Part shown: piece by piece, positions 63,626-64,000 of the stretch
Layout of the letters: every line of letters starts with the position of its first letter
Position numbering within the stretch: position 1 is the first letter of the stretch
Assembly (NCBI RefSeq): GCF_034653275.1
Contig: NZ_JAYEES010000004.1
Span: 248,001 to 312,000, forward strand
Direction: 5' to 3'
Source: Nitrospirillum sp034653275
Lineage (GTDB): Bacteria > Pseudomonadota > Alphaproteobacteria > Azospirillales > Azospirillaceae
DNA length: 64,000 bases
The notes under the pieces: model-generated
What the model was told of the DNA's origin: nothing
What the model saw: only the letters and a program-made list of their open reading frames with translations
Database searches by the model: none
Program-made: the position numbers and the translations under genes

Positions 63626-64000
63626 ATGATCTTTTCCGCCTTTGAACGCATGGTCGCGATGCGCTACCTCCGGGCGCGCCGGCAAGAGGGGTTCATCTCC
63701 GTCATCGCCGGCTTCTCCCTGCTGGGCATCGGCCTGGGCGTCGCCACGCTCATCATCGTCATGTCGGTGATGAACGGCTTCCGCACCGAGTTGTTGGGAC
63801 GGGTGCTGGGCCTGTACAGCCATCTGGAGGTGCAGTCCCTGCTGGGCCCCATGCCCGAGAACGACGCCGTCACCCAGCGCCTGCTGACCGTGCCCGGCGT
63901 CACCGCCGTCATGCCGACGGTGGAGGGGCAGGCCCTGATCACCCAGGACGGCACGGCCAGCGCGGCTTACGTCCACGGCATCACGCCGGCGGATTTCCGC
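63626..64000 (+). CDS. lolC: Lipoprotein-releasing ABC transporter permease LolC/LolE (3' end missing)
   Basis: First 125 codons only; the gene runs out of the window with an open frame. MIFSAFERMVAMRYLRARRQEGFISVIAGFS followed by LGIGLGVATLIIVMSVMNGF is the signature N-terminus of LolC/LolE (membrane segment about 25-50; quoted in parts), then a periplasmic domain beginning HLEVQSLLG. It works with LolD and LolE to release lipoproteins from the inner membrane. The proS-lolC order is usual in alphaproteobacteria, which supports the identity. Confidence 0.93.
   Translation, partial: MIFSAFERMVAMRYLRARRQEGFISVIAGFSLLGIGLGVATLIIVMSVMNGFRTELLGRVLGLYSHLEVQSLLGPMPENDAVTQRLLTVPGVTAVMPTVEGQALITQDGTASAAYVHGITPADFR

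Overview
The window is about 64 kb of GC-rich, densely coded bacterial chromosome. Gene content and order point to an alphaproteobacterium, most likely of the Rhodospirillales/Azospirillaceae type (Azospirillum, Nitrospirillum or Niveispirillum relatives). The evidence is: a complete 14-gene nuo operon running directly into birA-coaX-rnj; a tig-clpP-clpX-lon-hup block; glnB-glnA with a candidate sigma-54/NtrC control region; a short alphaproteobacterial-type ProS without an editing insert; and DUF1467 and LolC genes. This is inference from families and order; no 16S gene is present.

Layout. 0-3.3 kb: small regulatory/accessory genes (PaiB-like flavoprotein divergent from a MocR-type regulator, a GNAT enzyme, a YjbR/MmcQ protein). 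3.3-7.4 kb (minus): a sensor kinase and a REC-DUF3369-GGDEF-EAL response regulator, the latter split by a frameshift. 7.6-10 kb (minus): nitrogen assimilation, glnB-glnA. 10.2 kb: tRNA-His. 10.4-19.4 kb: a mixed set (second YjbR protein, Gly/His/Cys-tailed membrane protein, NAD(P)HX repair enzyme, GAF hybrid kinase, a large thiamine-diphosphate enzyme, GNAT). 19.7-27.1 kb: tRNA-Leu, then the proteostasis block tig, clpP, clpX, lon, HU and tRNA-Val. 27.4-30.7 kb: membrane proteins and a CPA1 Na+/H+ antiporter. 30.9 kb: tRNA-Asp. 31.4-49.4 kb: respiratory complex I (nuoA-N), biotin ligase, pantothenate kinase III and RNase J, apparently one transcription unit. 49.5-62.1 kb: accessory genes. 62.2-64 kb: proS and the start of lolC.

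How the genes work together. The core of the window is energy and protein housekeeping: NADH:quinone oxidoreductase, cofactor supply (biotin ligation, CoA), RNA turnover, and chaperone/ATP-dependent proteolysis. glnB-glnA couples nitrogen sensing to ammonium assimilation. Two histidine-kinase systems, a cyclic-di-GMP-type output protein and one chemoreceptor are the signalling layer.

Unusual content. I see no CRISPR array, integrase, transposase, prophage or recognisable defence system. The best leads are: a structured, terminator-bounded non-coding region at about 55.2-55.4 kb; a tandem pair of membrane-anchored coiled-coil proteins at 49.8-50.9 kb; an iron-type alcohol dehydrogenase with a His-rich N-terminal extension; a Gly/His/Cys-tailed membrane protein; and two frameshifted genes (c-di-GMP regulator and LysR regulator), both explained by loss of one base in a run of five G/C, which must be separated from sequencing error.
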